33,553 nucleotides of DNA from Pseudomonas amygdali (GTDB lineage: Bacteria; Pseudomonadota; Gammaproteobacteria; Pseudomonadales; Pseudomonadaceae). Below are positions 1 through 7,441 of the stretch, in pieces (within the stretch, counting starts at the first letter, position 1; each line of letters starts with the position of its first letter). Position numbers and translations under genes: made by a program. The notes beneath the pieces were generated by a model. That model saw only the letters and a program-made list of their open reading frames with translations, was not told the DNA's origin and searched no databases. The DNA lies in the NCBI RefSeq assembly GCF_002699855.1, contig NZ_LKBW01000285.1:1-33553 (forward strand). Direction: 5' to 3'.

Positions 1-101
1 TTTGGTCGGCATACATGCACCTCTAGCTACATGTTATGCCCGAACACAAAATTTCTGACAGTCTCGCGAATTGGAGAGTACATTTATGAGGCAGTTTCAA
101 A

Positions 102-479
102 ATGACAAATATCCCAGTAGGCTTGATCGGTATACTCATAATGGTACCTATGATACTCAACCTTTTCGCCACCGCTATCATTGCGCATAAGTACGTTGAG
201 ATCATTGAGGAGCAGCTACCAAACTGCTCTTCCGTACAGACCATTAGAGAGGCATGGTCGGGTGGAGGCCTGCTCGGAAAGGTTATGCGCGGCGGCGTTA
301 TTTCAGTAGTGCTAATGTTACCAAAACTAAGCGCCAGAAGAGGAGTCATTGATGCCTCGGAGGTTGAACGCCTTCCAGCACGTTACAAAAACCTCTTGAT
401 CATTCCGACAACCATAACCTTTATTTTATTCACAGCGATGATGGCGCTCAGAATCGCCGGACACTACCTAGGACTTTAA
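102..479 (+). CDS. small two-helix membrane protein, copy 1 of a tandem family
   Basis: This 125-residue protein is not one I recognise. It has a hydrophobic N-terminal segment (about residues 5-28), a central loop rich in Gly and basic residues (about 52-82), and a hydrophobic C-terminal segment (about 98-118). It is therefore probably an inner-membrane protein with two helices. The ATG at 102 follows a GAGG about 10 bases upstream. It is clearly related to the two reading frames that follow (501-796 and 886-1257). All three share an Ala-His-x-Tyr motif at the end of helix 1, a Glu-x-x-Leu-Pro/Ser-Asn/Lys motif after it, and a Gly-rich segment around residue 55. The DNA is visibly richer in A+T than the rest of the window, which suggests accessory origin. 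Function is unknown. Small tandem membrane proteins are sometimes immunity proteins, but nothing seen here proves that. Confidence 0.7.
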   Translation: MTNIPVGLIGILIMVPMILNLFATAIIAHKYVEIIEEQLPNCSSVQTIREAWSGGGLLGKVMRGGVISVVLMLPKLSARRGVIDASEVERLPARYKNLLIIPTTITFILFTAMMALRIAGHYLGL

Positions 480-500
480 GGTACTAGACGAGATCAAAAA

Positions 501-796
501 TTGACCAGTATCGAGTCAGGATTAGCAGACATTATTATCTTTACAATTATGGCGCTCAGCTTGCCCTCTATTATTTATGTAGCGCACATTTACATAGGTG
601 GAATCGAATCACAGCTACCAAAATCCTCATTCGTCTCATCAAACCGAAAAGTACTGTACGCAGGTGGCTTACCCGGCAAACTTAAAGGCTGACTGATGCA
701 GATGAGTTGAACAAATTCACTGGCCATCTCAAGAGGAGATTACTAATACCCGGACAATTCCATTGGCGTGCGCCGCAGCGCCGAGTCATCTTCTAG
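501..796 (+). pseudogene. broken copy 2 of the tandem two-helix membrane protein family
   Basis: The reading frame opens at a TTG (501) and codes for a 63-residue protein matching the first half of the neighbouring copies: helix 1, the AHIYIGGIESQLP stretch and the LYAGGLPGK stretch. It stops at 690-692. Similarity continues in another frame from 689, where the predicted residues LTDADELNKFTGHLKRRLLI resemble the region before helix 2 in copies 1 and 3. About 25 residues present in the other copies are missing at the junction. A second stop lies at 794-796, and helix 2 is not recognisable. This is best read as an internal deletion with frameshift plus loss of the 3' end. A translated 63-residue remnant cannot be excluded. 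Confidence 0.65.
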
Positions 797-885
797 CGCA
801 CTGATTAAGCTTCAGGGCATTGTAATTCTCACATCATCTAAAGTTCAGAGTCGCAAAAAATCAGCTCAAACAGGGAGCCAACGTA

Positions 886-1257
886 TTGAACACTGTAGAG
901 CCTGGCATCATAGCCGGCATCATCATGGCTTCAGTATTTCTAAATTTGATTACAATGGCATATACAGCACATCGGTACATCGACACTGTCGAGTCACACC
1001 TATCGAACTGTCAGTTTGTAAATGATTATAAGCGACTGTATGCAGGTGATGATTTACGCAGCAAAGTACAGCGCCTTTGGATGGCTGCATTGGTTTTATC
1101 GACGCCGGGCCTGCTTATCAGAAGGAAACTCGTCGATCCTCAGGATCTTAAAAACTTTCCTGCGGAGCTCAAAGTGCGCATTCTGGCGGCGTGGATGATC
1201 GGCATGCTAGCCATGACGGCATCCGTGATATTTTATTTCTGGACCAAATACCTCTAA
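886..1257 (+). CDS. small two-helix membrane protein, copy 3 of a tandem family
   Basis: This 123-residue protein is a paralogue of the one at 102-479. It has helix 1 at about residues 7-27, the AHRYIDTVESHL motif at 28-39, a Tyr-Ala-Gly segment at 52-54, and helix 2 at about 98-119. The start used is TTG at 886, chosen because a GGGAG lies about 8 bases upstream and because it aligns with the start of copy 1. The gene follows the broken copy by about 90 bases and points the same way. The amino-acid identity between copies looks low to moderate, so the duplication is old or the copies are diverging under selection. Function is unknown. Confidence 0.65.
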   Translation: MNTVEPGIIAGIIMASVFLNLITMAYTAHRYIDTVESHLSNCQFVNDYKRLYAGDDLRSKVQRLWMAALVLSTPGLLIRRKLVDPQDLKNFPAELKVRILAAWMIGMLAMTASVIFYFWTKYL

Positions 1258-1356
1258 CGAGCAGCGTCTGACGCCCAGTCCATTTCTAAAAAATCATTAC
1301 CGCGCCCCAAAGAATCCTTCAGAGTGCAGTGACTACGCCAACCAGCAGGTTGACGC

Positions 1357-1443
1357 TTAGAAAACCAGCTTGAACAGGGCGATGACCACGACCAGGCCGA
1401 TCAGAAAGATGATGCCGACGGTGCTTCCGAGAAACTTAAGCAT
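1357..1443 (-). CDS. 28-residue hydrophobic membrane peptide
   Basis: A short minus-strand frame runs from ATG at 1443 to TAA at 1357 and codes for 28 residues. The protein is a Lys-Phe N-terminus, Gly-Ser-Thr, then an almost unbroken hydrophobic helix (about residues 9-24) ending in Lys-Leu-Val-Phe. A good GGAG ribosome binding site lies 8-9 bases before the ATG. The hydrophobic, Pro-free, Lys-flanked design is that of a single-pass inner-membrane small protein. It sits between the tandem membrane-protein genes and the ferritin-like gene, divergent from the latter. I believe similar very short peptides are conserved in pseudomonads, but I cannot verify that here. It is too short for ordinary gene callers. 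Confidence 0.6.
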   Translation of the reverse strand: MLKFLGSTVGIIFLIGLVVVIALFKLVF

Positions 1444-1650
1444 TGTGTATCTCCACGATTTATTTGGGTCTCATGGTTGGGACCGCAGCGTTCTGCACTC
1501 GTTTCTTATATTTTTACATTCAGTCACAACCGTCCGCACCGGCGAAAATCCGATAAAACTTTTCCCCTCCTCCAGCACTCACAACCTTTGCTGATCCTGC
1601 CGGGCAACACACAGAGCGGGACAGCAAAACCTGATGAACCCTGGAGATAA

Positions 1651-2193
1651 ATGATGATTTCTGCACCGCAATCACAGCTTTCCGATGTAAATACTCTGCG
1701 CCAGCGTGCGCGCCAGAACGTTGAGAATGGTGCTGTGACTGAAGGTTACAGCGCTGACCGCGAAACCGTGCTGCGCCTGCTCAATGAGTCACTGGCGACC
1801 GAGCTGGTCTGTGTGCTGCGCTACAAACGCCACTACTACATGGCGTCCGGCCTCAAGGCGAGCGTGGCGGCAGCCGAGTTTCTGGAGCACGCTGAACAGG
1901 AAGCACAGCACGCCGACAAGCTGGCCGAGCGCATCGTGCAGCTGGGCGGCGAGCCGGAATTCAACCCGGACCTCCTGTCGAAGAACTCCCACGCACAATA
2001 CGTTGCGGGCAACACGCTGAAGGAAATGGTGTACGAAGATCTGGTTGCCGAGCGCATCGCGGTCGACAGCTATCGCGAGATCATTCAGTACATCGGTGAC
2101 AGCGATCCGACCACCCGCCGCATCTTTGAAGAGATCCTTGCTCAGGAAGAAGAACACGCCGACGACATGTCGGACATCCTCGAAGGCCTGTAA
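1651..2193 (+). CDS. ferritin-like / bacterioferritin-family protein
   Basis: This 180-residue protein has a four-helix ferritin-like fold with diiron ligands visible in order: Glu51, Glu84-x-x-His87, Glu134, and Glu166-x-x-His169. It would oxidise and store iron in the cytoplasm, limiting Fenton chemistry. The sequence resembles the P. aeruginosa protein annotated as a probable bacterioferritin (PA4880) rather than the classic haem-binding BfrA/BfrB, and I see no obvious haem-ligand methionine in the usual place. Two ATG codons lie side by side at 1651 and 1654. The GGAG at 1643-1646 is better spaced for the second. The gene stands alone and is followed by a strong terminator. Confidence 0.85.
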   Translation: MMISAPQSQLSDVNTLRQRARQNVENGAVTEGYSADRETVLRLLNESLATELVCVLRYKRHYYMASGLKASVAAAEFLEHAEQEAQHADKLAERIVQLGGEPEFNPDLLSKNSHAQYVAGNTLKEMVYEDLVAERIAVDSYREIIQYIGDSDPTTRRIFEEILAQEEEHADDMSDILEGL

Positions 2194-2212
2194 CAAGCGG
2201 CGACAAGTGAAA

Positions 2213-2239
2213 AGCCAGGACCTGTGTCCTGGCTTTTTT
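2213..2239 (+). terminator. intrinsic terminator after the ferritin-like gene
   Basis: A perfect 9-bp stem (AGCCAGGAC at 2213-2221 with GTCCTGGCT at 2226-2234) with a CTGT loop is followed by an unbroken T run to 2239. It lies 20 bases after the stop of the ferritin-like gene. Confidence 0.9.
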
Positions 2240-2254
2240 GTGGACAACTGGAAT

Positions 2255-2482
2255 GCGTGATCGACGCACGACTATCGTTCCCTGTGCTCCCTTTGCATGC
2301 CGATCGTGACGCTCTGCGTCACAAGCCTGCATCGCACCGCGCATCAAGACCGGACGCGGAGCGTCCAGAGCGGCATGCGACGCGGAGCGTCGCACGATAG
2401 TTGAGATTATCGTTCCGCTCGCTCCAGCGTCGGAATGCATTGCGTGACGCTCTGCGTCACAGATCTGCATCGCACCGCTGAT
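2255..2482. repeat. REP-type array of GACGC..GCGTC hairpins
   Basis: The intergenic DNA holds four short near-perfect palindromes: GTGACGCTCTGCGTCAC at 2306-2322, GGACGCGGAGCGTCC at 2352-2366, GCGACGCGGAGCGTCGC at 2377-2393, and a second GTGACGCTCTGCGTCAC at 2444-2460. The two identical units are each followed within about 7 bases by CTGCATCGCACCGC. Related units recur at 22427-22544. This is the pattern of a dispersed extragenic palindrome family. Confidence 0.75.
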
Positions 2483-2496
2483 CCTTGAGTGTGCAA

Positions 2497-4563
2497 TCAC
2501 TTCACCGTCTTCGGCGCCTTGCCGGTGCGCATCTGCTCCAGCAGCGGGCCGCATTGGTTCGGTGCGCTATCGCCGGTCGCGACCAGCGCCAGCAGACCGG
2601 CCACCGGGCCTACGGTCGCACCGAGCAGGACCATGCCGGCGCCGCGCAGCAGTAACGGGCCGGACTGCACGCCTGCATTGGGCTTGGCGAACGGGCCGTT
2701 GACATACAGTGGCGAGCGCAGCGAGAACACGCGGAAGCCCTTGGACTCCGGGTTGATCTGCAGGTCCAGCTGCTCGGTCTTCATGTTTGCGGTGCCATTG
2801 ATGTAGATGATGGCGTTCTCGGTATCGAAGACGAACAGCCGACTGGTCGCCAAGCCGTCCTTGATGCCGAAATCAGAAGCCGCGCAATTGATCTTCACGT
2901 CCTTGTCGCCAAACAGCTTGCCCACCACGTAGTTGCCCACGTTGAGCCCGGCAATTTCCATCAGGCCACGGCTGATCGCGCCGTCGTTGACCAGCATTTT
3001 CATTTCACCGTTGGCGGTGCCGAGCAAAGCGGCAATCGAGTTGCCTCGGCCACTGATGTCGGCATCGCCGTTCAGCTCACCGAAGCTGGTTTTCATCGGT
3101 TCAAAAGTCGGGAACAGCTGCTTGAGCTTGAAGTTGCGCGCCGACAGCTTCGCCCTGCCCTGCAACGGCTTGTTGCGGCCGTCGAGGCGGATATCAGCAT
3201 CCAGCTTGCCGCCTGCCACCCCAAAGCGCAGCGGTTCCAGGCTCAATTGCCCATCGTTGAGAATCAGATGGGTATACAGGTCGGTGAACGGCAGGTCCGG
3301 GCTTTGCACGATACGCTTGCCGGTGAACTCCACGTCGGCATCCATCGCTCGCCAGCGGTCGGTCTGAAATTCTTCTACGGGCAGGACCTTGCCCGACGGC
3401 TGCTTGCTCTCGCCACCACGTTTTTTCTGAGCGGCATTCGAGTCGGCACCAATCAGCGGCGCGAGGTCGCTGAACAACAACTGATTGGACACCAGCACGC
3501 CGCTCAGCTTCGGCCGTGGCTGGCTGGCGACGTAACCCAGATCGCCGTGGATATCGCTGTTGCCGATCTTGCCGTTGAAGCCTTCGTAACGAAAGTTGGC
3601 TCCTGCCGGGTCATGCAGTTTGGCGATCAGGCGGCCATCAGTGGAGTAAGCCGGAGAGTCCGGCAGGGTAACGCCGGTCAGCGGGTACAGATTGCTCAGG
3701 CTCGCGCCGGAAAGTTTGAGGCGCAGATCCAGCGCACCCAGGTTCTGTGGGTCGGTCAGGGTCCCGGCGATGAGCGCGTGGGTATCACCAACCTTCACAT
3801 CGGCCTGCACCGGGAACGGCTGACTGGCATCCTTGAGCGCCAGAAGGCCACCCACCTTGCCGGTGCCGCTCAGTTTCTGACCGTGGTACTGGCCTGTTAC
3901 AGCCAGACCAAACGCATAGTCCTGCGGTACTGCGCCCTTTTCCTGGGCCTTTTGCGCTTCCTTGCTGCCAACGATTTCGCCAAACGGGATCGGCTTGCCG
4001 AGCAAGTCGATCACCACATCCAGATTGGCATTCAGTGTCTGGTCATTGAAACTCACCAGCCCCTTGTCGAACTTGATGGCCCCGATATCCACCACCCACT
4101 TGGAAGGTTCAGCGTTCGGGTCGGATTTGGGCAGGTCGAACACCCAGTTGGCGCGACCATCGGCCAGCCGCTCAAGCTTTGCCTCTGGACCGGTCAAATC
4201 GATACGCGGGATGACCACTTGCTGAGCCAGCAGTGGCAACAGCGACAGACGAAACTCAACGTGCTTGAGAGTGACCATCTGCGGGGTTTTCGACCTCTCG
4301 GGATTACCCAGTGTCAGGTCATCGGCCACGAAGTGCGGCGACGGCACCCAGGCACGCCAGCCGCCGAGTTCGGGCTCTCGCGTCCAGCGCACATCCAGGT
4401 CACCATTGATGGCGAACGGGCGATGCAGCGCTTCGCTGACTTTCTCATTGAGGGTAGGTTTGATGCGATTCCAGTCGAACGTGACAAGCACAATGACCAG
4501 TATGGCCAGCACCACCAATAACGTGGCACCTGTCCAGGCGAAAATCTTGCGGCTGCGCGTCAT
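2497..4563 (-). CDS. AsmA-family envelope protein
   Basis: This 688-residue protein has a short basic N-terminus and one membrane helix (about residues 8-28), followed by the FDWNRIKP and RPFAINGDL stretches typical of AsmA. A long beta-rich periplasmic body leads to the C-terminal AsmA_2 region with its LNGDADISGRG and NDGAISRGLMEIAGLNVG segments. AsmA-like proteins are anchored in the inner membrane and span toward the outer membrane; the family is linked to phospholipid transport and outer-membrane homeostasis. The start at 4563 is preferred because a GGAG lies 8-9 bases upstream and the membrane helix then sits at the N-terminus. An upstream in-frame ATG at 4671 would add 36 unlikely residues. 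The gene is divergent from desT. Confidence 0.85.
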   Translation of the reverse strand: MTRSRKIFAWTGATLLVVLAILVIVLVTFDWNRIKPTLNEKVSEALHRPFAINGDLDVRWTREPELGGWRAWVPSPHFVADDLTLGNPERSKTPQMVTLKHVEFRLSLLPLLAQQVVIPRIDLTGPEAKLERLADGRANWVFDLPKSDPNAEPSKWVVDIGAIKFDKGLVSFNDQTLNANLDVVIDLLGKPIPFGEIVGSKEAQKAQEKGAVPQDYAFGLAVTGQYHGQKLSGTGKVGGLLALKDASQPFPVQADVKVGDTHALIAGTLTDPQNLGALDLRLKLSGASLSNLYPLTGVTLPDSPAYSTDGRLIAKLHDPAGANFRYEGFNGKIGNSDIHGDLGYVASQPRPKLSGVLVSNQLLFSDLAPLIGADSNAAQKKRGGESKQPSGKVLPVEEFQTDRWRAMDADVEFTGKRIVQSPDLPFTDLYTHLILNDGQLSLEPLRFGVAGGKLDADIRLDGRNKPLQGRAKLSARNFKLKQLFPTFEPMKTSFGELNGDADISGRGNSIAALLGTANGEMKMLVNDGAISRGLMEIAGLNVGNYVVGKLFGDKDVKINCAASDFGIKDGLATSRLFVFDTENAIIYINGTANMKTEQLDLQINPESKGFRVFSLRSPLYVNGPFAKPNAGVQSGPLLLRGAGMVLLGATVGPVAGLLALVATGDSAPNQCGPLLEQMRTGKAPKTVK

Positions 4564-4786
4564 GCGTGACTCTCCAGAAAACAGCGCCCCGACCCTGGCG
4601 CGCTGAATACGACATGAATGTTCGACTGACAAACGCGCCGAGGGTTTGATTTGAATACGAAATCGCACCAAAGGCTAGCACCCGCGCTGCAGCGCACGTA
4701 AAAGAGTCTGAATGAAAACCCTTTCGACGCAGGTAAAGCGCATTTGCTAAAGTGCAACCCAGCCTAATCCAAGAATCGTTTGAGCC

Positions 4787-5419
4787 ATGCTGCCCCGCGC
4801 CGAACAGAAACAACAGACCCGAAGAGCCTTGCTTGATGCTGCCCATCAGTTGATGGAAAGCGGGCGCGGCTTCGGCAGCCTGAGCCTGCGGGAAGTGGCG
4901 CGCACGGCGGGCATCGTGCCGACCGGGTTTTATCGCCACTTCGAAGACATGGACCAGTTGGGCCTGGCGCTGGTGAGTGAGGTCGGCCAGACCTTCCGCG
5001 AAACCATCCGGCTGGTACGCCACAATGAATTCGCCATGGGCGGGCTGATTCGCGCGTCGGTGAAGATATTTCTAGAGCGTGTAGCAGCCAATCGCTCGCA
5101 GTTTCTGTTTCTGGCCCGTGAACAGTATGGCGGCTCTCTTAAAGTGCGTCAGGCTCTGGGGGCTCTGCGCGAGGGCATCAGCGCCGACCTGACGGCCGAC
5201 CTGGCAAAAATGCCCAAATGGCAGCACCTGAACGCTGACGCGCTGTCGATCATCGCCGACCTTGTGGTCAAAAGCGTGTTCGCCATGCTGCCGGAACTGA
5301 TCGACCCTCCACCCGCTTCGCTTGCACCGCACCTGACACCTCAGGCCAAGATTACCCAGCAACTGCGCTTCATCTTTATCGGCGCACGGCACTGGCGTGG
5401 GCTCGGTAGTCACGATTGA
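4787..5419 (+). CDS. desT: TetR-family fatty-acid desaturation regulator DesT
   Basis: This 210-residue regulator has a TetR-type DNA-binding head at about residues 10-62, including LSLREVARTAGI and the FYRHFEDMDQLGLAL recognition region. An all-helical ligand-binding body follows. The N-terminal sequence and the SQFLFLAREQYGGS and HWRGL segments match my memory of P. aeruginosa DesT and E. coli FabR. DesT senses the ratio of unsaturated to saturated acyl-CoA and controls the desBC acyl-CoA desaturase genes in P. aeruginosa. Here desBC are not adjacent: the divergent neighbour is the asmA-like gene and the downstream block is ureEFG. No strong ribosome binding site precedes the ATG at 4787. 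The assignment to the FabR/DesT subfamily is firm; the target genes in this organism are inference. Confidence 0.85.
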   Translation: MLPRAEQKQQTRRALLDAAHQLMESGRGFGSLSLREVARTAGIVPTGFYRHFEDMDQLGLALVSEVGQTFRETIRLVRHNEFAMGGLIRASVKIFLERVAANRSQFLFLAREQYGGSLKVRQALGALREGISADLTADLAKMPKWQHLNADALSIIADLVVKSVFAMLPELIDPPPASLAPHLTPQAKITQQLRFIFIGARHWRGLGSHD

Positions 5420-5484
5420 GCGTCAGTTGAAGCCAGCTAGAGCACCAAAATAGATCACTTTTCTCGCTGCGCACCATTAGCGAT

Positions 5485-5499
5485 CACGGCAAGGCCGTG
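5485..5499. promoter_or_regulatory. perfect inverted repeat upstream of the ureE promoter
   Basis: CACGGC-AAG-GCCGTG forms a perfect 6-bp inverted repeat about 55 bases upstream of the sigma-54 -24 element. It could be an activator site or a small hairpin after desT. It does not match the NtrC consensus well. Confidence 0.3.
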
Positions 5500-5551
5500 C
5501 ACAATTAAAAAGTCAGGCATTTCCGCCAGCGATTTCCTACAGCCTGCCCTG

Positions 5552-5568
5552 TTGGCAAGCCCCTTGCT
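5552..5568 (+). promoter_or_regulatory. sigma-54 (RpoN) promoter for ureEFG
   Basis: The sequence TTGGCAAGCCCCTTGCT matches the -24/-12 consensus (TGGCAC, N5, TTGCA/T) with a single departure in the -24 block. The GG (5554-5555) and GC (5566-5567) are separated by exactly 10 bases, as required. Transcription would start near 5579, giving a leader of about 27 bases to the ureE ATG at 5606. This fits nitrogen-responsive expression of urease maturation genes. Confidence 0.65.
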
Positions 5569-5605
5569 CTGATTTGAAGCATCGCAATTGGCTGGAAGCT
5601 ATCTA

Positions 5606-6106
5606 ATGCTGGTGATTCACAACCGAATCGAACCTCAGGCCGAATGGGCCGCCGAGCTGCATTTGAATTTCGAGGCACGCAGCAAGAGTCGCCTGCGCTG
5701 CTTCAGTGCGGAAAACGAAGACGTCGGCCTGTTTCTGCAACGCGGTCAATCGCCCCTGCGCGATGGCGAGTTTCTACAGGCCGAAGATGGCCGCGTGGTA
5801 CGTGTCTGCGCTCGCCCGGAAAAGCTGATGCACGTTACTTGCAGCAGCACCTTCGAACTGACCCGCGCGGCCTATCATCTCGGCAATCGTCACGTAGCCC
5901 TGCAGGTCGGCGACGGCTGGTTGCGCCTGCTCGATGACTACGTGCTCAAGGCTATGCTCGATCAACTCGGTGCCACCGTCGAAACCATCGAAGCGCCGTT
6001 CCAGCCGGAACATGGTGCCTATGGCGGCGGGCATCACCACTCGCGTGCAGGCGAAGAGGATTTCAACTATCCGCCGCGCATGCACCAGTTCGGCGTGCGC
6101 AAGTGA
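5606..6106 (+). CDS. ureE: urease accessory protein UreE (nickel metallochaperone)
   Basis: This 166-residue protein delivers nickel to the apo-urease complex. The N-terminal beta domain carries the RCFSAENEDVGLFLQRG segment, and the C-terminal metal-binding domain carries the AYHLGNRHVALQ segment that includes the conserved histidine. The tail has a short histidine cluster (GGHHH) that adds nickel capacity. An upstream in-frame TTG at 5588 exists, but ATG at 5606 fits both the family length and the GGAAG at 5594-5598. The gene ends by overlapping ureF: the last A of AAG-TGA context gives GTGA, where ureF begins with GTG at 6103. It is the first gene of ureE-ureF-ureG-hupE. Confidence 0.95.
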   Translation: MLVIHNRIEPQAEWAAELHLNFEARSKSRLRCFSAENEDVGLFLQRGQSPLRDGEFLQAEDGRVVRVCARPEKLMHVTCSSTFELTRAAYHLGNRHVALQVGDGWLRLLDDYVLKAMLDQLGATVETIEAPFQPEHGAYGGGHHHSRAGEEDFNYPPRMHQFGVRK

Positions 6107-6777
6107 ACAGCGCCTGGGCGCTTTTGCGTCTGGCCAGCCCGCAGCTGCCGATTGGCGGCTACAGCTATTCACAAGGGCTGGAAATGGCCGTGGAGCAGTC
6201 CATCGTGGTGGACCCGCAGACTGCAGGGCGCTGGATAAGCGATCAGCTGTTGCTCAATCTCGCTCGCTTTGAGGCACCCTTGCTGCTGGCCCATTGTGAA
6301 GCAGCGTCAGCCGGTGACTGGGGCCAACTGCTGCAAGTCAGCGAGCAACACCGCGCCAGCCGCGAAACGCGCGAGCTGCATCAGGAAAGCCGGCAGATGG
6401 GTTATTCCTTGCAACAACTGCTCAATGGCCTGCCTGAGCTGGATCGCGATGCGCGCCACTTTCTTGAACAGACTGCAGAGCCGCACCTGGCCCTGGGCTG
6501 GGCGCTGGCCGCACGTGCCTGGCAGATCAGCCCGCAAGACGCGCTGGCCGCATGGCTGTGGAGCTGGCTGGAAAACCAGCTGGCCGTGCTGATGAAAACC
6601 CTGCCACTCGGCCAGCAAGCTGCGCAACGCCTGACCAGCGAGCTGTTGCCGTTACTGCAGCAAGCGCAGGTCAATGCCACCCGACAAGATACCCACCATG
6701 CCGGCAGCGCAGCCTTCGGCCTGTCCCTGGCGAGCATGGCGCATGAACGTCAATACAGCCGGTTATTCCGGTCCTGA
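6103..6777 (+). CDS. ureF: urease accessory protein UreF
   Basis: This 224-residue all-helical protein acts with UreD/H and UreG to load nickel into urease and gates UreG GTP hydrolysis. The N-terminal LLRLASPQLPIGGYSYSQGLE signature and the C-terminal DTHHAGSAAFGLSLASMAHERQYSRLFRS-type ending (conserved Arg-Leu-Phe-Arg-Ser) are diagnostic. The start is a GTG whose last two bases overlap the TGA of ureE, so translation is probably coupled. The gene is followed 21 bases later by ureG. Confidence 0.95.
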   Translation: MNSAWALLRLASPQLPIGGYSYSQGLEMAVEQSIVVDPQTAGRWISDQLLLNLARFEAPLLLAHCEAASAGDWGQLLQVSEQHRASRETRELHQESRQMGYSLQQLLNGLPELDRDARHFLEQTAEPHLALGWALAARAWQISPQDALAAWLWSWLENQLAVLMKTLPLGQQAAQRLTSELLPLLQQAQVNATRQDTHHAGSAAFGLSLASMAHERQYSRLFRS

Positions 6778-6798
6778 TCAGTATTTATGGAGAACTCA

Positions 6799-7416
6799 AT
6801 GAACAGCCAACCTCTGCGCGTCGGCATCGGTGGCCCGGTAGGGTCCGGCAAGACAGCCCTGACCCTGGCGCTGTGCCTGGCATTGCGCGACCGCTATAAC
6901 CTGGCGGTCGTGACCAACGATATCTATACCCGCGAAGACGCTGACTTTCTGGTGCGCAACGAGGCACTGGCCCCTGAGCGCATCATCGGTGTTGAAACCG
7001 GTGGCTGCCCGCACACCGCCATTCGTGAAGACGCTTCGATCAACCTGGAGGCGGTTGACCAGCTCAATCGTCGCTTTGAGGGCCTGGACCTGATCATTGT
7101 CGAATCCGGTGGCGATAACCTTTCCGCAACGTTCAGCCCGGAGCTTTCCGACCTGACGATTTATGTGATCGACGTATCGGCAGGCGACAAACTGCCTCGC
7201 AAAGGTGGCCCGGGTATCTGCAAGTCCGATCTGCTGGTGATCAACAAGATAGACCTCGCACCGCTGGTGGGCGCGTCACTGGAAATGATGGACAGCGACA
7301 CGCGCAGGATGCGTGGCGAAAAGCCGTTCGTGTTCAGCAACCAGAAAACCGGTCAGGGTCTGGAACAGATCATTGCCTTCATTGAACGCCAGGGTCTGCT
7401 CACTGCAGCCGCCTGA
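6799..7416 (+). CDS. ureG: urease accessory GTPase UreG
   Basis: This 205-residue SIMIBI-class GTPase drives nickel insertion into urease. It shows the P-loop GPVGSGKT at residues 12-19, the Cys70-Pro-His72 nickel-binding motif within [15 protein letters not shown], an [15 protein letters not shown] switch region, and the NKID guanine-specificity motif. ATG at 6799 is chosen over the in-frame ATG at 6787 because the GGAG at 6789-6792 is correctly spaced for 6799 and the family length is then normal. Confidence 0.97.
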   Translation: MNSQPLRVGIGGPVGSGKTALTLALCLALRDRYNLAVVTNDIYTREDADFLVRNEALAPERIIGVETGGCPHTAIREDASINLEAVDQLNRRFEGLDLIIVESGGDNLSATFSPELSDLTIYVIDVSAGDKLPRKGGPGICKSDLLVINKIDLAPLVGASLEMMDSDTRRMRGEKPFVFSNQKTGQGLEQIIAFIERQGLLTAAA

Positions 7417-7441
7417 ATTCACAACCAAAAGGAACCCGTCG

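Noticed and set aside
768..1025. 85-residue plus-strand frame
   Set aside because: It overlaps copy 3 in another frame and has no similarity or start signal.
3247..4521. 424-residue open frame on the plus strand
   Set aside because: It lies wholly opposite the AsmA-family gene, has no start signal and no family signature; it is a shadow frame of GC-rich coding DNA.
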